NCBI RefSeq assembly: GCF_027706745.1
Contig: NZ_JAQFWP010000029.1
Coordinates: 1-64,000, forward strand
Source of the DNA: Nocardiopsis suaedae
GTDB lineage: Bacteria > Actinomycetota > Actinomycetes > Streptosporangiales > Streptosporangiaceae
Direction of reading: 5' to 3'
Length of the DNA: 64,000 bases
The position numbers and the translations under genes are program-made. Shown here one piece after another: positions 56,062 through 64,000 of this stretch. Positions within the stretch are counted from its first letter, which is position 1. Every line of letters begins with the position of its first letter. The notes below the pieces were generated by a model. The model made no database searches. It saw nothing but the letters and a program-made list of their open reading frames with translations, and was not told the origin of the DNA.

Positions 56062-57009
56062 ATGGCCGAACACGCCGCCCCCGACGCTCCGGTCCTCGAC
56101 GCCGCGACGGAGGCCGCCATCGAATCACTGGCCAACGGCCTCGGCTACGCTTCCCGGTCGCCCGTCTTGCGGACCCCCGCGGAGCACGGTCTCGCGTACG
56201 AGGAGATCTCCTACCCGTCGTCCGACGGAGTCCCGCTCGAGGGCTGGTTCATCCCGGCCGAGGGATCGACCAAGCTGATCGTCAGCATGCATGCCTTCGG
56301 ATTCAACCGGTACGGATTCCCGAGTCACGTCGAGCCGTGGAAGTCCGCGTTCGGGCCGGGAAACGACACCGAGATCGACTTCACGCTCGACTACAAGGTC
56401 CTCCACGACCACGGCTACAACGTCCTCGCCTTCGACTTCCGCAATTGCGGCCTGAGCGGCGACGCCAACGGCAACCGGATGTCGAACAACCACTTCGAGA
56501 CCCGTGACGTGATCGGGACCCTGGACTACATCCGCTCCCGGCCGGACCTGTCGTCCATGGCGCTCGGCATCTTCGCCCGCTGTATGGGCGCCAGCGTGGC
56601 ATTCCGGGCGGTCCACTCCCGTCCGCAGGCGTTCGACGACGTCACCTGCCTGGTCGCGCCGCTGCTCCTGTCTCCACGCGTCTTCGTGGAGGCGACCCTG
56701 AAGGGAGCAGGCCTGGGAGAGCACATCGACGAGGTGGATCGCCGATTCCAGCTCCTGACGAGCAGGCCGCTGGCTGATGGGAACGTCGAAGAATGGGCGC
56801 CGTCGGTCACTATGCCCACGCTCACTTACGGTGTGTACGACGACGCGATCACCCGCCCCTACGATCTCGAGAATGCCTACGCGGCCCTGGGCGCGACTGA
56901 GAAGGACATGTTCTGGATCGAGGACGAGACGGTTCGCTGGGCTGCCTACCAGTACTTCCAGCGTCACCCGCAGCGGATCTTGGACTGGTTCGACACCTAC
57001 GTGAAGTGA
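56062..57009 (+). CDS. Alpha/beta hydrolase with Cys at the nucleophile position
   Basis: About 315 aa; the ATG follows AAAGGA. The overall shape is a serine-hydrolase-like fold (EEISYPSSDGVPLEGWFIPA, SMHAFGFNRYGFPS, NVLAFDFRNCGLSGD). The elbow, however, reads GIFARCMGASVA: Cys replaces Ser as in dienelactone hydrolases, and the first Gly of GxSxG is Ala. Late Asp (YGVYDDAITRPYD) and His-poor C-terminus make the triad His uncertain. Codon usage is somewhat less GC-extreme than its neighbours, so acquisition is possible. An AraC-type regulator gene follows 67 nt downstream. Confidence 0.8.
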   Translation: MAEHAAPDAPVLDAATEAAIESLANGLGYASRSPVLRTPAEHGLAYEEISYPSSDGVPLEGWFIPAEGSTKLIVSMHAFGFNRYGFPSHVEPWKSAFGPGNDTEIDFTLDYKVLHDHGYNVLAFDFRNCGLSGDANGNRMSNNHFETRDVIGTLDYIRSRPDLSSMALGIFARCMGASVAFRAVHSRPQAFDDVTCLVAPLLLSPRVFVEATLKGAGLGEHIDEVDRRFQLLTSRPLADGNVEEWAPSVTMPTLTYGVYDDAITRPYDLENAYAALGATEKDMFWIEDETVRWAAYQYFQRHPQRILDWFDTYVK

Positions 57010-57076
57010 TGCGAGGCGCGTGTCCGGAGAGGGTCCACGCCCCGAACGCGCACCTCACACCCGATCAGAAGGCCCC

Positions 57077-58000
57077 ATGGAATCCCGTCGTACATCTCTC
57101 ATCGAGGCAGAGCTGCGCAAGCGTGTCATCGCGGCGTTCGACAGGCCTGAAGAACATGCCGCGATCGACGACGTCGCGCTCCATGTGGCCCGCGGGCCCG
57201 TGGCGCCGATGCTCACGCATTTCCACCCGACGCTGTACGTCGTCCTGCAGGGCGCCAAACGGCTCATCCTCGGCGGTCGGCAGATCGACTACCACGGCGG
57301 TCAGCTGGTCCTGATGGGCGTCGATCTTCCCGCGTTGGTCGAGATCATCCAGGCCACCGAGCCGGCGCCGTACATAGCAGTCGAGCTGGCAGTAGACCGG
57401 CGGGTGCTCGGCGAGCTGGTGGCGCAGATGCCGCCACGCCCGCCGGGCCGTGGCCGGCCGGTGGGTGTCTACCCCCTGCCCGCTTCGGCAGTGTCGGCGA
57501 CGTCCCGGCTGGTGCAGCTCATGGAGTCGCCGACCGACGCACGCATCCTCGCCGAGGGCGTGAAGCGGGAGATCCTGTACCGGGTGCTGAGCAGCGGGGG
57601 CGGGGACGGGCTCCTGCAGATGGTGCGTGCCGAGGAGACGCTCGCAAGCATCGGCCAGGCGACCGACTGGATGCACGACCACCTCGGCGCGCCGATCGCC
57701 GTCGAAGACCTCGCGGCTCGGGCCCGGATGAGCATGTCGACGTTCTACCGCGCCTTCAAGGACGCCACAGGCACGACTCCGACCCAGTACCACAAGATGC
57801 TGCGCCTGCACGAGGCACGACGACTCGTGGCCCTGCGGTCGCGCAGTATGACCTCCATCTCCGAAGCGGTCGGATACGCAAGCCCTGCCCAGTTCAGCCG
57901 CGACTACAAGCGCGCCTTCGGTTCCGCTCCGATCCACGACGCGCAACGCTACGGCCGGGAGGCCGTCTCATCCGGTGAGTCCGCGGCAGCGGACCAGTGA
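57077..58000 (+). CDS. AraC family transcriptional regulator with AraC_N-type sensor domain
   Basis: About 307 aa from the ATG at 57077. The N-terminal cupin-like AraC_N domain (FHPTLYVVLQGAKRLILGG, VELAVDRRVLGELV) precedes two C-terminal HTH units (IAVEDLAARARMSMSTFYRAFKDATG and the closing SMTSISEAVGYASPAQFSRDYKRAFG). It probably regulates the adjacent hydrolase. An in-frame GTG at 57020 is an alternative start without a better ribosome site. Confidence 0.9.
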   Translation: MESRRTSLIEAELRKRVIAAFDRPEEHAAIDDVALHVARGPVAPMLTHFHPTLYVVLQGAKRLILGGRQIDYHGGQLVLMGVDLPALVEIIQATEPAPYIAVELAVDRRVLGELVAQMPPRPPGRGRPVGVYPLPASAVSATSRLVQLMESPTDARILAEGVKREILYRVLSSGGGDGLLQMVRAEETLASIGQATDWMHDHLGAPIAVEDLAARARMSMSTFYRAFKDATGTTPTQYHKMLRLHEARRLVALRSRSMTSISEAVGYASPAQFSRDYKRAFGSAPIHDAQRYGREAVSSGESAAADQ

Positions 58001-58158
58001 GCCTTGTTCGTCCCGAGGGTGCCGGTCACAGCCTCATACCGGCTCCGCGGACCCCCTGACAGCAAGAAACCCCGGGAAAGCGCACGAGCCGCGGTGCTGC
58101 CCCTACAGGCCCGCGAATCATGATGAAAGAGCTCACTCTCAGGCGTTCCGGCGGGAAT

Positions 58159-58180
58159 CTTCCGTTACGTGAGGGTAGAG
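58159..58180. promoter_or_regulatory. MerR-type palindrome in the region upstream of the SulP gene
   Basis: CTTCCGTTACGTGAGGGTAGAG resembles the MerR-family operator form and is a diverged relative of the perfect copies at 59904 and 61913. The 58001-58388 gap otherwise holds no supportable gene and must include the SulP promoter. Confidence 0.5.
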
Positions 58181-58388
58181 TCGTGGTGGTGATGCGCCCT
58201 TAGTGCTCCTCTGTGGCGCATGAGACTTTTCGTCCCGAGTGCCCGGCAATGTCGCCGGTGCGCGGCGTGCGGCCGCGAACGGGACACCCCCGTGACCGGG
58301 GCCCGCCGACCGCAGGCGCGCCCTCCGGGGAACGAGGATCCACCCGCCCGAAGCGGCCCCCGCGGGCCGCCCTGCCCGGATTGGCCTG

Positions 58389-59876
58389 ATGAACCTGCTG
58401 ACGACGCTCACGCGCCGACGCCCCGCCCTGCCGCCGCTGCGCACCCTGAGGACCGAGGTGCTCGCCGGACTGGTGGTGGCCCTCGCCCTGATCCCCGAGG
58501 CGATCTCCTTCTCGATCATCGCCGGAGTCGACCCGGGCATCGGCCTGTACGCCTCCTTCACCATGGCCGTGGTGATCTCCATCGTCGGCGGCCGCAAGGC
58601 GATGATCTCCGCCGCCACCGGGGCCATCGCCCTGGTCGTGGCCCCGCTGTCGATCAACCACGGACTGGGCTACCTGGTGGCCGCGGTCGTGCTCGGCGGC
58701 GTGTTCCAGGTCGCGATGGGCGCCCTGGGCGTGGCCCGGCTGATGCGGTTCGTCCCGCGGTCGGTGATGGTCGGCTTCGTCAACGCCCTGGCCATCCTGA
58801 TCTTCATGGCCCAGGTGCCCGAGCTGCAGGACGTGCCCTGGATCGTCTACCCGCTGGTGGGCGCCGCCCTGGTGATCATGGTCCTGTTCCCGCGCCTGAC
58901 CAAGGCGGTCCCCGCCCCGCTGGTGGCCATCATCGCGCTCACGGCGCTGACCGTCGGCGCGGGCCTGGCCGTGCCCACCGTCGGCGACAAGGGGGCGCTG
59001 CCCTCCTCGCTGCCGGTGCCCGGCATCCCCGACGTGCCCTTCACGCTGGACACGCTGACCCTGATCGCGCCCTACGCGTTCGCCTTCGCGCTGGTCGGGC
59101 TGATGGAGTCGCTGATGACGGCCAAGCTGGTCGACGACATCACCGACACCCACTCCAACAAGACGCGCGAGTCGATCGGCCAGGGCGTCGCCAACATCGT
59201 CACCGGCTTCTTCGGCGGCATGGGCGGCTGCGCGATGATCGGCCAGACCATGATCAACGTCAAGACCGCCGGCGCCCGCACCCGGATCTCGACCTTCCTG
59301 GCCGGGGTCTTCCTGATGGTGCTGTGCATCGCCTTCGGTCCGTGGGTCTCCCAGATCCCCATGGCCGCCCTGGTCGCCGTGATGGTCATCGTGTCGGTGT
59401 CCACCTTCGACTGGCACTCGGTGGCCCCGGCCACCCTCAAGCGCATGCCGGTCGCCGAGACGGCCGTCATGGCGGTCACCGTGGTCGTGGTGGTGGCCAC
59501 GCACAACCTGGCCATCGGCGTGGTCTCCGGCTCGGTCGTGGCCTTCATCGCCTTCGCCCGCCGGGTGGCCCACCTGGTCGACGTCTCCTCGGTGGCCGAC
59601 CCCGACGGCGGGCAGATCGTGTACGTGGTCAAGGGTGAGCTGTTCTTCGCCTCCAGCAACGACCTGGTGTACCAGTTCGACTACGCGGGCGACCCCGAGC
59701 ACGTGGTCATCGACCTGACCCGCGCCCACATCTGGGACGCCTCCACGGTGGCGGCCCTGGACGCGATCGCCACCAAGTACGCGGCCAAGGGCAAGACGCT
59801 GGAGATCGTGGGGTTGAACAAGCACAGCGCCGCCCTGCACGACAAGCTCAGCGGAGAGCTGGCGGGCAGCCACTGA
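58389..59876 (+). CDS. SulP family anion transporter with C-terminal STAS domain
   Basis: About 495 aa. LAGLVVALALIPEAISFSIIAGVDP (residues 20-44) and GGRKAMISAATGAIALV are the SulP opening, with 12-14 membrane segments to about residue 400. GFFGGMGGCAMIGQTMIN is the conserved mid-protein motif. A STAS domain follows (IVYVVKGELFFASSNDLVY, VVIDLTRAHIWDASTVAALDAI). Substrate is an inorganic anion such as sulfate or bicarbonate, or a dicarboxylate; it is not determined here. No good ribosome site is visible before the ATG, so a leaderless or later start is possible. Confidence 0.93.
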   Translation: MNLLTTLTRRRPALPPLRTLRTEVLAGLVVALALIPEAISFSIIAGVDPGIGLYASFTMAVVISIVGGRKAMISAATGAIALVVAPLSINHGLGYLVAAVVLGGVFQVAMGALGVARLMRFVPRSVMVGFVNALAILIFMAQVPELQDVPWIVYPLVGAALVIMVLFPRLTKAVPAPLVAIIALTALTVGAGLAVPTVGDKGALPSSLPVPGIPDVPFTLDTLTLIAPYAFAFALVGLMESLMTAKLVDDITDTHSNKTRESIGQGVANIVTGFFGGMGGCAMIGQTMINVKTAGARTRISTFLAGVFLMVLCIAFGPWVSQIPMAALVAVMVIVSVSTFDWHSVAPATLKRMPVAETAVMAVTVVVVVATHNLAIGVVSGSVVAFIAFARRVAHLVDVSSVADPDGGQIVYVVKGELFFASSNDLVYQFDYAGDPEHVVIDLTRAHIWDASTVAALDAIATKYAAKGKTLEIVGLNKHSAALHDKLSGELAGSH

Positions 59877-59897
59877 GGGGCGCGAGAGCCGGTTTCG

Positions 59898-60020
59898 ACT
59901 CTTCCCTTACGTAAGGGTAGAGTTCGAACGGCGGAGGCCGGAGCCGTTCCCAGCTGCGTACCCTCCGGCCTCCTCCCGGCGCAGTGGCCCGTGCGGCTTC
60001 CCTGGGCACCCGCCCGGGCC
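59898..60020. repeat. 123-bp direct repeat, left copy, containing a MerR-type palindrome
   Basis: About nine differences by eye from 61907-62029. It starts with ACTCTTCCCTTACGTAAGGG (perfect 14-bp palindrome CCCTTACGTAAGGG at 59904-59917) and includes a GGAGGCCGG / CCGGCCTCC stem. The two copies bracket the MerR and SDR genes. Confidence 0.8.
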
Positions 60021-60069
60021 GGCGCCGGACCACAGCGCCGGACCACACTCCGCCCCGCGCGGTCGGCGT

Positions 60070-60101
60070 TTGACCTTCGAGCCGAGTCGAAGGTTTAGCG
60101 T
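60070..60101 (+). promoter_or_regulatory. MerR-type promoter with elongated spacer
   Basis: -35 TTGACC (60070-60075), inverted repeat ACCTTCGA-GCCGAG-TCGAAGGT (60073-60094) and -10 TAGCGT (60096-60101) with a spacer of 20 bp, or 19 if the -10 is read one base earlier. The overlong spacer filled by a palindrome is the MerR autoregulation design. Confidence 0.75.
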
Positions 60102-60108
60102 CGGGGCC

Positions 60109-60891
60109 ATGGAGGCTATGCGGATTTCGCAGCTGGCCGAGCGATCCGGCGTCGCGGCGTCCACGCTGCGCTACTACGAGGAGCGCGGGCTGCTGCCCGC
60201 GCGGCGCTCGGCGGCCGGATACCGGCTCTTCGGTGAAGGCGCCGTGGAACGGCTGGCGTTCATCACCACCGCCAAACGGCTGGGGCTCGACCTGGCGGAG
60301 ATCGCCGAGCTGCTGGAGGTGTGGCAGAACGGCGCCTGCGCCCAGGTGAAGGCGTCCCTTCGGCCGCGCATCGACGAGCGGCTCGCCCGGACCCTGGCCC
60401 GCGGTGCCGAACTGGAGGGCTTCGCGCGCCTGCTGCGTGGAGCGCTGGCCCACCTGGATGCGCTGCCGGACCGGCAAGGGCGCTGCGATTCCGAATGCGA
60501 GTTCCTTGATCTCGGAGACGGGGGAGACCTCGTCGCGGCATCGCCGGAGCTGCCGCCGTCGGCCGGAGGGGCGCCCCCGGTGGCGTGCTCGCTGGACGCC
60601 GCGGACATGGACGAGCGGATCGGCCGGTGGCGGCTGCTGCTGCACGGTGCCCGCCGCGAGGAGATCCCGGGCGGGCTGCGCCTGAGCCTGCCTGCCGGGC
60701 GCGCCGCGGACGCGGCGGGGCTGGCCGCCGCCGAGCAGGAGTGCTGCGGGTTCTTCACCTTCACGCTGCACCTGCAGGACGGCAGGGTCCTCTTGGACGT
60801 TCGCGCCCCGGACGGAGCGCGGGACCTGCTCACCGAGGTGTTCGGGGCGAAGGAGGACCGCCGCGCCCCTGAGGGGAGCAGGCCATGCTGA
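60109..60891 (+). CDS. MerR family regulator with fused Cys-containing C-terminal domain
   Basis: About 260 aa. The MerR HTH is plain: MRISQLAERSGVAASTLRYYEERGLLPARRSAAGYRLF (residues 4-41), followed by a coiled dimerisation helix. Cys in NGACAQVK and GRCDSECEF sit where mercury/heavy-metal MerR sensors keep metal ligands. A second domain (residues 160-245) has PVACSLDAADM and EQECCGFFTF, suggesting an additional thiol-rich metal-binding module. The ATG lies 8 nt after the -10 box, implying a leaderless transcript; ATG 60118 is an alternative. It overlaps the SDR gene by 7 nt. Confidence 0.85.
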   Translation: MEAMRISQLAERSGVAASTLRYYEERGLLPARRSAAGYRLFGEGAVERLAFITTAKRLGLDLAEIAELLEVWQNGACAQVKASLRPRIDERLARTLARGAELEGFARLLRGALAHLDALPDRQGRCDSECEFLDLGDGGDLVAASPELPPSAGGAPPVACSLDAADMDERIGRWRLLLHGARREEIPGGLRLSLPAGRAADAAGLAAAEQECCGFFTFTLHLQDGRVLLDVRAPDGARDLLTEVFGAKEDRRAPEGSRPC

Positions 60892-61694
60892 CCCGGCGTG
60901 GCACGGTGCTGGTCACCGGCGCCTCATCCGGAATCGGAAGGGAGTGCGCCCGCCTGTTCGCCGGGAGGGGCTTCCAGGTCTTCGGCACGAGCCGCCGCGA
61001 GCGCCCCGACACCGACGGCGTGCGCATGCTGCGCATGGACGTCACCTCCCCCGCCTCGGTCGACGAGGCGGTGGGGGAGGTGCTCGCCCGCTGCGGGGGC
61101 ATCGACGTCCTGGTCAACAACGCCGGCGTGATGCATGAGGGTTTCGCCGAGGAGACGACGCCCGCCGAGGCCGAGGCGGTGTTCGCCGTCAACCTCTTCG
61201 GGGCCGTGCGGGTGACCGACGCCGTCCTGCCGGGCATGCGCGACCGCCGCAGGGGGGCCATCGTCAACGTCGGATCGCTGGCCGCGTGGGTCGGGGAGCC
61301 CGGCGAAGCCTTCTACGCCGCGTCGAAGGCGGCACTCGCCCGCTATACCGAGGCGCTGCGCCACGAGGCCGCGCACTGCGGCATCGCGGTCTCACTGGTG
61401 GAACCGGGCGCGTTCACCACCGGTGTGGTCGCCGCGTCCACCCGTTCCACGGCCGCGATCGCCGACTACGACGGCCCGCGCGAGAGCGCCCGGCACACCC
61501 TGCACGAGGGGCTGCGCCGGGGAGCCGATCCGCGCAGGGCCGCCGCGGTGGTGGTCAGGGCCGCCTGTGCACGCTCCCCCCGGTTCCGCTACGGGGCGGG
61601 CACCGAGGCGGTCTGGCTGCCGGCACTGCGGGTGCTGATGCCCCAGCGGCTGTTCGACCGCCTGCTGCGCCGCAGCTTCGGCCTGCCCCGCTGA
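60885..61694 (+). CDS. Short-chain dehydrogenase/reductase co-transcribed with MerR regulator
   Basis: About 269 aa. VLVTGASSGIGRECA near residue 8, LVNNAGVMHEGF near 77, IVNVGSLAAWVG near 124 and YAASKAALARYTEALRHE with catalytic Tyr and Lys near 145 define a classical SDR. The end, RLFDRLLRRSFGLPR, is typical of the oxidoreductases annotated as DltE-like. Overlap with the MerR gene means it is under that regulator, so the substrate may be formed during metal or thiol stress (inference). Confidence 0.92.
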   Translation: MLTRRGTVLVTGASSGIGRECARLFAGRGFQVFGTSRRERPDTDGVRMLRMDVTSPASVDEAVGEVLARCGGIDVLVNNAGVMHEGFAEETTPAEAEAVFAVNLFGAVRVTDAVLPGMRDRRRGAIVNVGSLAAWVGEPGEAFYAASKAALARYTEALRHEAAHCGIAVSLVEPGAFTTGVVAASTRSTAAIADYDGPRESARHTLHEGLRRGADPRRAAAVVVRAACARSPRFRYGAGTEAVWLPALRVLMPQRLFDRLLRRSFGLPR

Positions 61695-61754
61695 TCCCGC
61701 GCGCCACGTGCCGGTCTCCGGGGGGAGGCGTCGCCTTTTGTTCCCCCTGGACCT

Positions 61755-61794
61755 GCGATGTGGACGGCCCGTGTGAGCAGGCCGTCCACATCGC
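61755..61794 (+). terminator. Perfect 15-bp hairpin after the MerR-SDR operon
   Basis: GCGATGTGGACGGCC and GGCCGTCCACATCGC around a 10-nt loop, 60 nt after the SDR stop. No U-tract follows. The remainder of 61695-62212 holds the right-hand direct repeat and no gene. Confidence 0.7.
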
Positions 61795-61906
61795 CGTCTC
61801 GGTGGAGCCGAACCGCAGTGATGTGCGGCGCAGAGGACTCGCCGCGGTAGGACCGCGAGCACCCGAACCGGGTCTGCGGTCCGGTGTCCGAGGTGAAGCC
61901 CTTTCA

Positions 61907-62029
61907 ACTCTTCCCTTACGTAAGGGTAGAGCCTGAACGGCGGAGGCCGGAGCCGTTCCCAGCTGCGTACTCTCCGGCCTCCTCCTGGCGCGGTGGCTCG
62001 GGCGGCTTCCCTGAGCACCCGCCCGGGCC
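61907..62029. repeat. 123-bp direct repeat, right copy, containing a MerR-type palindrome
   Basis: Counterpart of 59898-60020, with the palindrome CCCTTACGTAAGGG at 61913-61926. Both copies run on into a shared CAGCGCCGGACCAC sequence; the left copy has an extra partial duplication of it. Confidence 0.8.
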
Positions 62030-62212
62030 ACAGCGCCGGACCACTCCGTCCGCCGTGGACATCGCCACCGGCGAAGTCCAGGCCGAGACCGGGCTGCCCG
62101 AGGCATCCAACGCGCTCACCGGGGTCCGGACCGGCCGGTCCCGGAACGGCCGCCCCGCGCCGGCGGTCCGAGACCCGCCCCGCACGCCCCGTCGCCACCC
62201 GGCCCGGGGCGC

Positions 62213-62989
62213 TCACAGTCCCAGGATCCGCCGCAGCTCCCGGGCCTGGCGGCGGGACACCTCCACGCGGCTCCTGCGGGGGTCGTCCATCACCAGCATC
62301 AGCGTGCCGCGGAAATCGGGGGCCAGCTCACGCACGTAGTCGAGGTTGACCAGGTAGGAGCGGTGGGCGCGGAAGAAGCGGGTGCCGTGCAGCCGCCGCT
62401 CCAGCTCGTTCAGGGAGTAGCTGACCAGGACCCGCTCGTCGGCGAACTGGAGGTAGGCGTAGCCGCGCGCGGCCCCCGCGTAGACGATCGAGGACTCGTC
62501 GAGCAGAACGGTCCGGTCGCCCTTGGTGACCGGTATCCGGTGCGGGGTCTCGGCGGGGTCGGGCCGGCGCGGTGCCGGGGGCGCGGCCGCCGGCTCCACA
62601 GGGCGGCCGGCGGGGGCCCGGTCCGGCGCCCGGTCCAGGGCCCGGTCCAGGGCCCGCCCGAGCCGGTCGGCGTCGAACGGCTTGACCAGGTAGTCCGCGG
62701 CGTCCAGGTCGAAGGCCTCGACCGCGTGGTCGGGGAAGGCGGTGGTGAAGATGATCCTGGGGGGATCGGCCCCGCCGCGCAGGTGCCGCGCGATGTCCAG
62801 GCCCGTCCCGCCGGGCATGCGGATGTCCATCAGGACCAGGTCGTAGTCGAGCGACCCCAGGAGCAGCAGCGCCTCCTCGGCGTTGGACGCCTCTCCGACG
62901 ACTTGAACGTGGTCGAACCTTGACAGCAGGTAGCGGAGATCGGCCCTGGCCGGGGCCTCATCGTCGACGATGAGGCATCGGGCTCGCAT
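62213..62989 (-). CDS. LytTR-type response regulator
   Basis: About 258 aa. The receiver domain has VDDEAPARADLRYLL, the phospho-acceptor Asp in YDLVLMDIRMPGGTG (near residue 55), and Lys in YLVKPFDADRL. A Pro/Ala/Arg linker joins it to a LytTR DNA-binding domain (VYAGAARGYAYLQFADERVLVSYSLNELERRL, split across residues 170-202, and FFRAHRSYLVNLDYV). It is encoded 3 nt after the cognate sensor kinase, as in LytSR/BtsSR systems that control peptide, pyruvate or cell-envelope responses. Confidence 0.93.
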   Translation of the reverse strand: MRARCLIVDDEAPARADLRYLLSRFDHVQVVGEASNAEEALLLLGSLDYDLVLMDIRMPGGTGLDIARHLRGGADPPRIIFTTAFPDHAVEAFDLDAADYLVKPFDADRLGRALDRALDRAPDRAPAGRPVEPAAAPPAPRRPDPAETPHRIPVTKGDRTVLLDESSIVYAGAARGYAYLQFADERVLVSYSLNELERRLHGTRFFRAHRSYLVNLDYVRELAPDFRGTLMLVMDDPRRSRVEVSRRQARELRRILGL

Positions 62990-62992
62990 AGC

Positions 62993-64000
62993 TCATCCCA
63001 GGGGGGTCTGCAGATCGACGACGGTTCCACCGTCCTCGCTGGACCGGATGTCAAGACGATAGCGCTCGCCGTAGAGCGATGCCAAGCGGCCGGCGATGTT
63101 GCTGAGCCCCTGGCCGTCGCCCGGGCGGCGCTCGCCGTTGGAGATCCGCTCCAGGACGTCGGCGGGGATGCCGGCCCCGTCGTCGGCGACCCGGATGGAG
63201 GTCGTGCGGGTCAGCGGGTCCACCCGGGCCTTCAGCGTCACCGTCCCGCCCTCCACCTTGTCCGTGAGGCCGTGCTTGATCGCGTTCTCCACCAAGGGCT
63301 GGATGATGAGGACCGGCACGCGCGCGGTGAGCACCTGCGGGTCGATGTCGTAGCGCACCCGCACGCGCTCCCCGTAGCGCGCCTGCTCCAGGGAGACGTA
63401 CGTGCGCACGAAGAAGTACTCCTGGCCGAACTTGGCGAAATGCCCCTCCTGGCGGACCACATAGCGGAAGAAGTCGGAGAGGCGCACCAGGAGCTGGCGG
63501 GTCTCCTCCGGGTCGGTGTGCGCCTTGGAGGCGATCGTGTTCAGCGTGTTGAACAGGAAGTGCGGGTTGATCTGGGCCCGCAGCGCGTCGAGCTTGGCGT
63601 CCACCGCGAGCCGCTGCCGGCGGTTGAGCTCGGCGAGCTCCAGGTGCAGGGAGAGGATGCCCGCGAGGCCCTCCACCACCCCGCGCGGCGTCAGCGCCCC
63701 GTCGCACCGGAAGACCTGCAGCGTCCCCACGGTGCGCTTGCCGTCGGTGAGCGGGGCGATGACCGCGGTCCGCAGGGGGCACTCCGGCGCGGGGCAGCCC
63801 AGTTCCCCGCCGCGGCGCACGAGCACGGTCTTGCCCCGGCTCAGCGCGCCTGCGGTCGGCGGGGCCGCGGCGTCGCCCGACCGGTGGTGCCCGGCGCCCG
63901 GACCGGCGAACGCCAGCACCCGCTCCCGGTCGGTGATGGCGACCGCGGCGCCGCTCAGCAGCGGCTGGAGCAGCTGGGCGGTGCGGCGGGCCCCGTCGGC
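62993..64000 (-). CDS. LytS/BtsS-like sensor histidine kinase (5' end outside window)
   Basis: At least 335 aa; the frame is open through the window edge, so the N-terminal sensor/membrane part is missing. A GAF-like region (SGAAVAITDRERVLAFAG, CPAPECPLRTAVIAPL) is followed by the His_kinase domain with INPHFLFNTLNTIASKAH (His near residue 146 of the visible part) and an HATPase domain (PLVENAIKHGL, VADDGAGIP, GQGLSNIAGRL). It would phosphorylate the LytTR regulator encoded immediately downstream. Confidence 0.93.
   Translation of the reverse strand, partial: ADGARRTAQLLQPLLSGAAVAITDRERVLAFAGPGAGHHRSGDAAAPPTAGALSRGKTVLVRRGGELGCPAPECPLRTAVIAPLTDGKRTVGTLQVFRCDGALTPRGVVEGLAGILSLHLELAELNRRQRLAVDAKLDALRAQINPHFLFNTLNTIASKAHTDPEETRQLLVRLSDFFRYVVRQEGHFAKFGQEYFFVRTYVSLEQARYGERVRVRYDIDPQVLTARVPVLIIQPLVENAIKHGLTDKVEGGTVTLKARVDPLTRTTSIRVADDGAGIPADVLERISNGERRPGDGQGLSNIAGRLASLYGERYRLDIRSSEDGGTVVDLQTPLG

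Noticed and set aside
60070..60108. Extending the MerR gene to an upstream TTG at 60070
   Set aside because: That codon is part of the -35 element of a clear MerR-type promoter, so it cannot be translated from that promoter.
1..64000. CRISPR arrays, rRNA and tRNA genes
   Set aside because: No regularly spaced repeats, CCA-ended cloverleaf candidates or rRNA-like stretches were recognised on either strand.

Overview
Very GC-rich DNA with strong third-position G/C bias, frequent GTG starts, ATGA/GTGA gene overlaps, modular type I PKS genes, MmyB-type regulators and an MT0933-like antitoxin all point to an actinomycete chromosome. A Nocardiopsis-like filamentous actinobacterium is plausible, but the genus is an inference. 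No rRNA, tRNA or CRISPR array was seen.

Layout. (1) 1-11.8 kb: the 3' end of a modular type I PKS cluster, with a KS(partial)-AT-KR-ACP module followed by a terminal KS-AT-DH-ER-KR-ACP-TE protein. (2) 11.9-15.4 kb: housekeeping-like genes (small membrane protein, class I glutamine amidotransferase, DUF1232 protein, spermidine-synthase-like protein) and a frameshifted gene. (3) 15.4-30.1 kb: the most interesting region, two divergent tightly overlapped operons around a single intergenic region. Rightward are a 62-aa precursor-like peptide with two near-identical 21-residue units, an E1-like partner, an S15/CocE-like hydrolase, a YcaO cyclodehydratase, a SagB-like dehydrogenase and two half-size ABC exporters. 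Leftward are a beta-propeller-like protein, an S9 prolyl-oligopeptidase-like enzyme and a complete siderophore-type importer (FecCD permease, ATPase, lipoprotein). A Zur/Fur-like palindrome lies between them. My reading is an azol(in)e-containing RiPP that is exported, binds metal and is re-imported: a candidate ribosomal metallophore. (4) 30.1-31.4 kb: an IS605/IS1341-type element whose tnpB is broken by a 7-bp duplication, abutting and probably truncating a small gene. (5) 31.4-39.3 kb: a VanA/VanB-like Rieske oxygenase operon with a divergent PadR regulator, a short DUF2207 protein, IS30-like debris, and a TetR/FAD-monooxygenase/MFS set with a clear operator. (6) 39.3-46.0 kb: a sugar-acid catabolic regulon (FAH-family hydratase, IlvD/Edd dehydratase, IclR regulator, GntP permease, U32-like protein) with shared palindromes. 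(7) 46.2-51.5 kb: a MatC-like carrier, FadR/GntR regulator, fused AccD-AccA-type carboxyltransferase and CaiB/BaiF CoA-transferase, with two matching palindromes; malonate or another dicarboxylate is the likely substrate. (8) 51.5-64 kb: two SDR/MmyB-type regulator pairs, a Cys-nucleophile alpha/beta hydrolase with an AraC regulator, a SulP transporter, a MerR-SDR cassette flanked by 123-bp direct repeats, and a LytTR response regulator with its sensor kinase running off the window end.

Most start sites were set by Shine-Dalgarno match or overlap. Functions are read from motifs by eye; no database search was possible.
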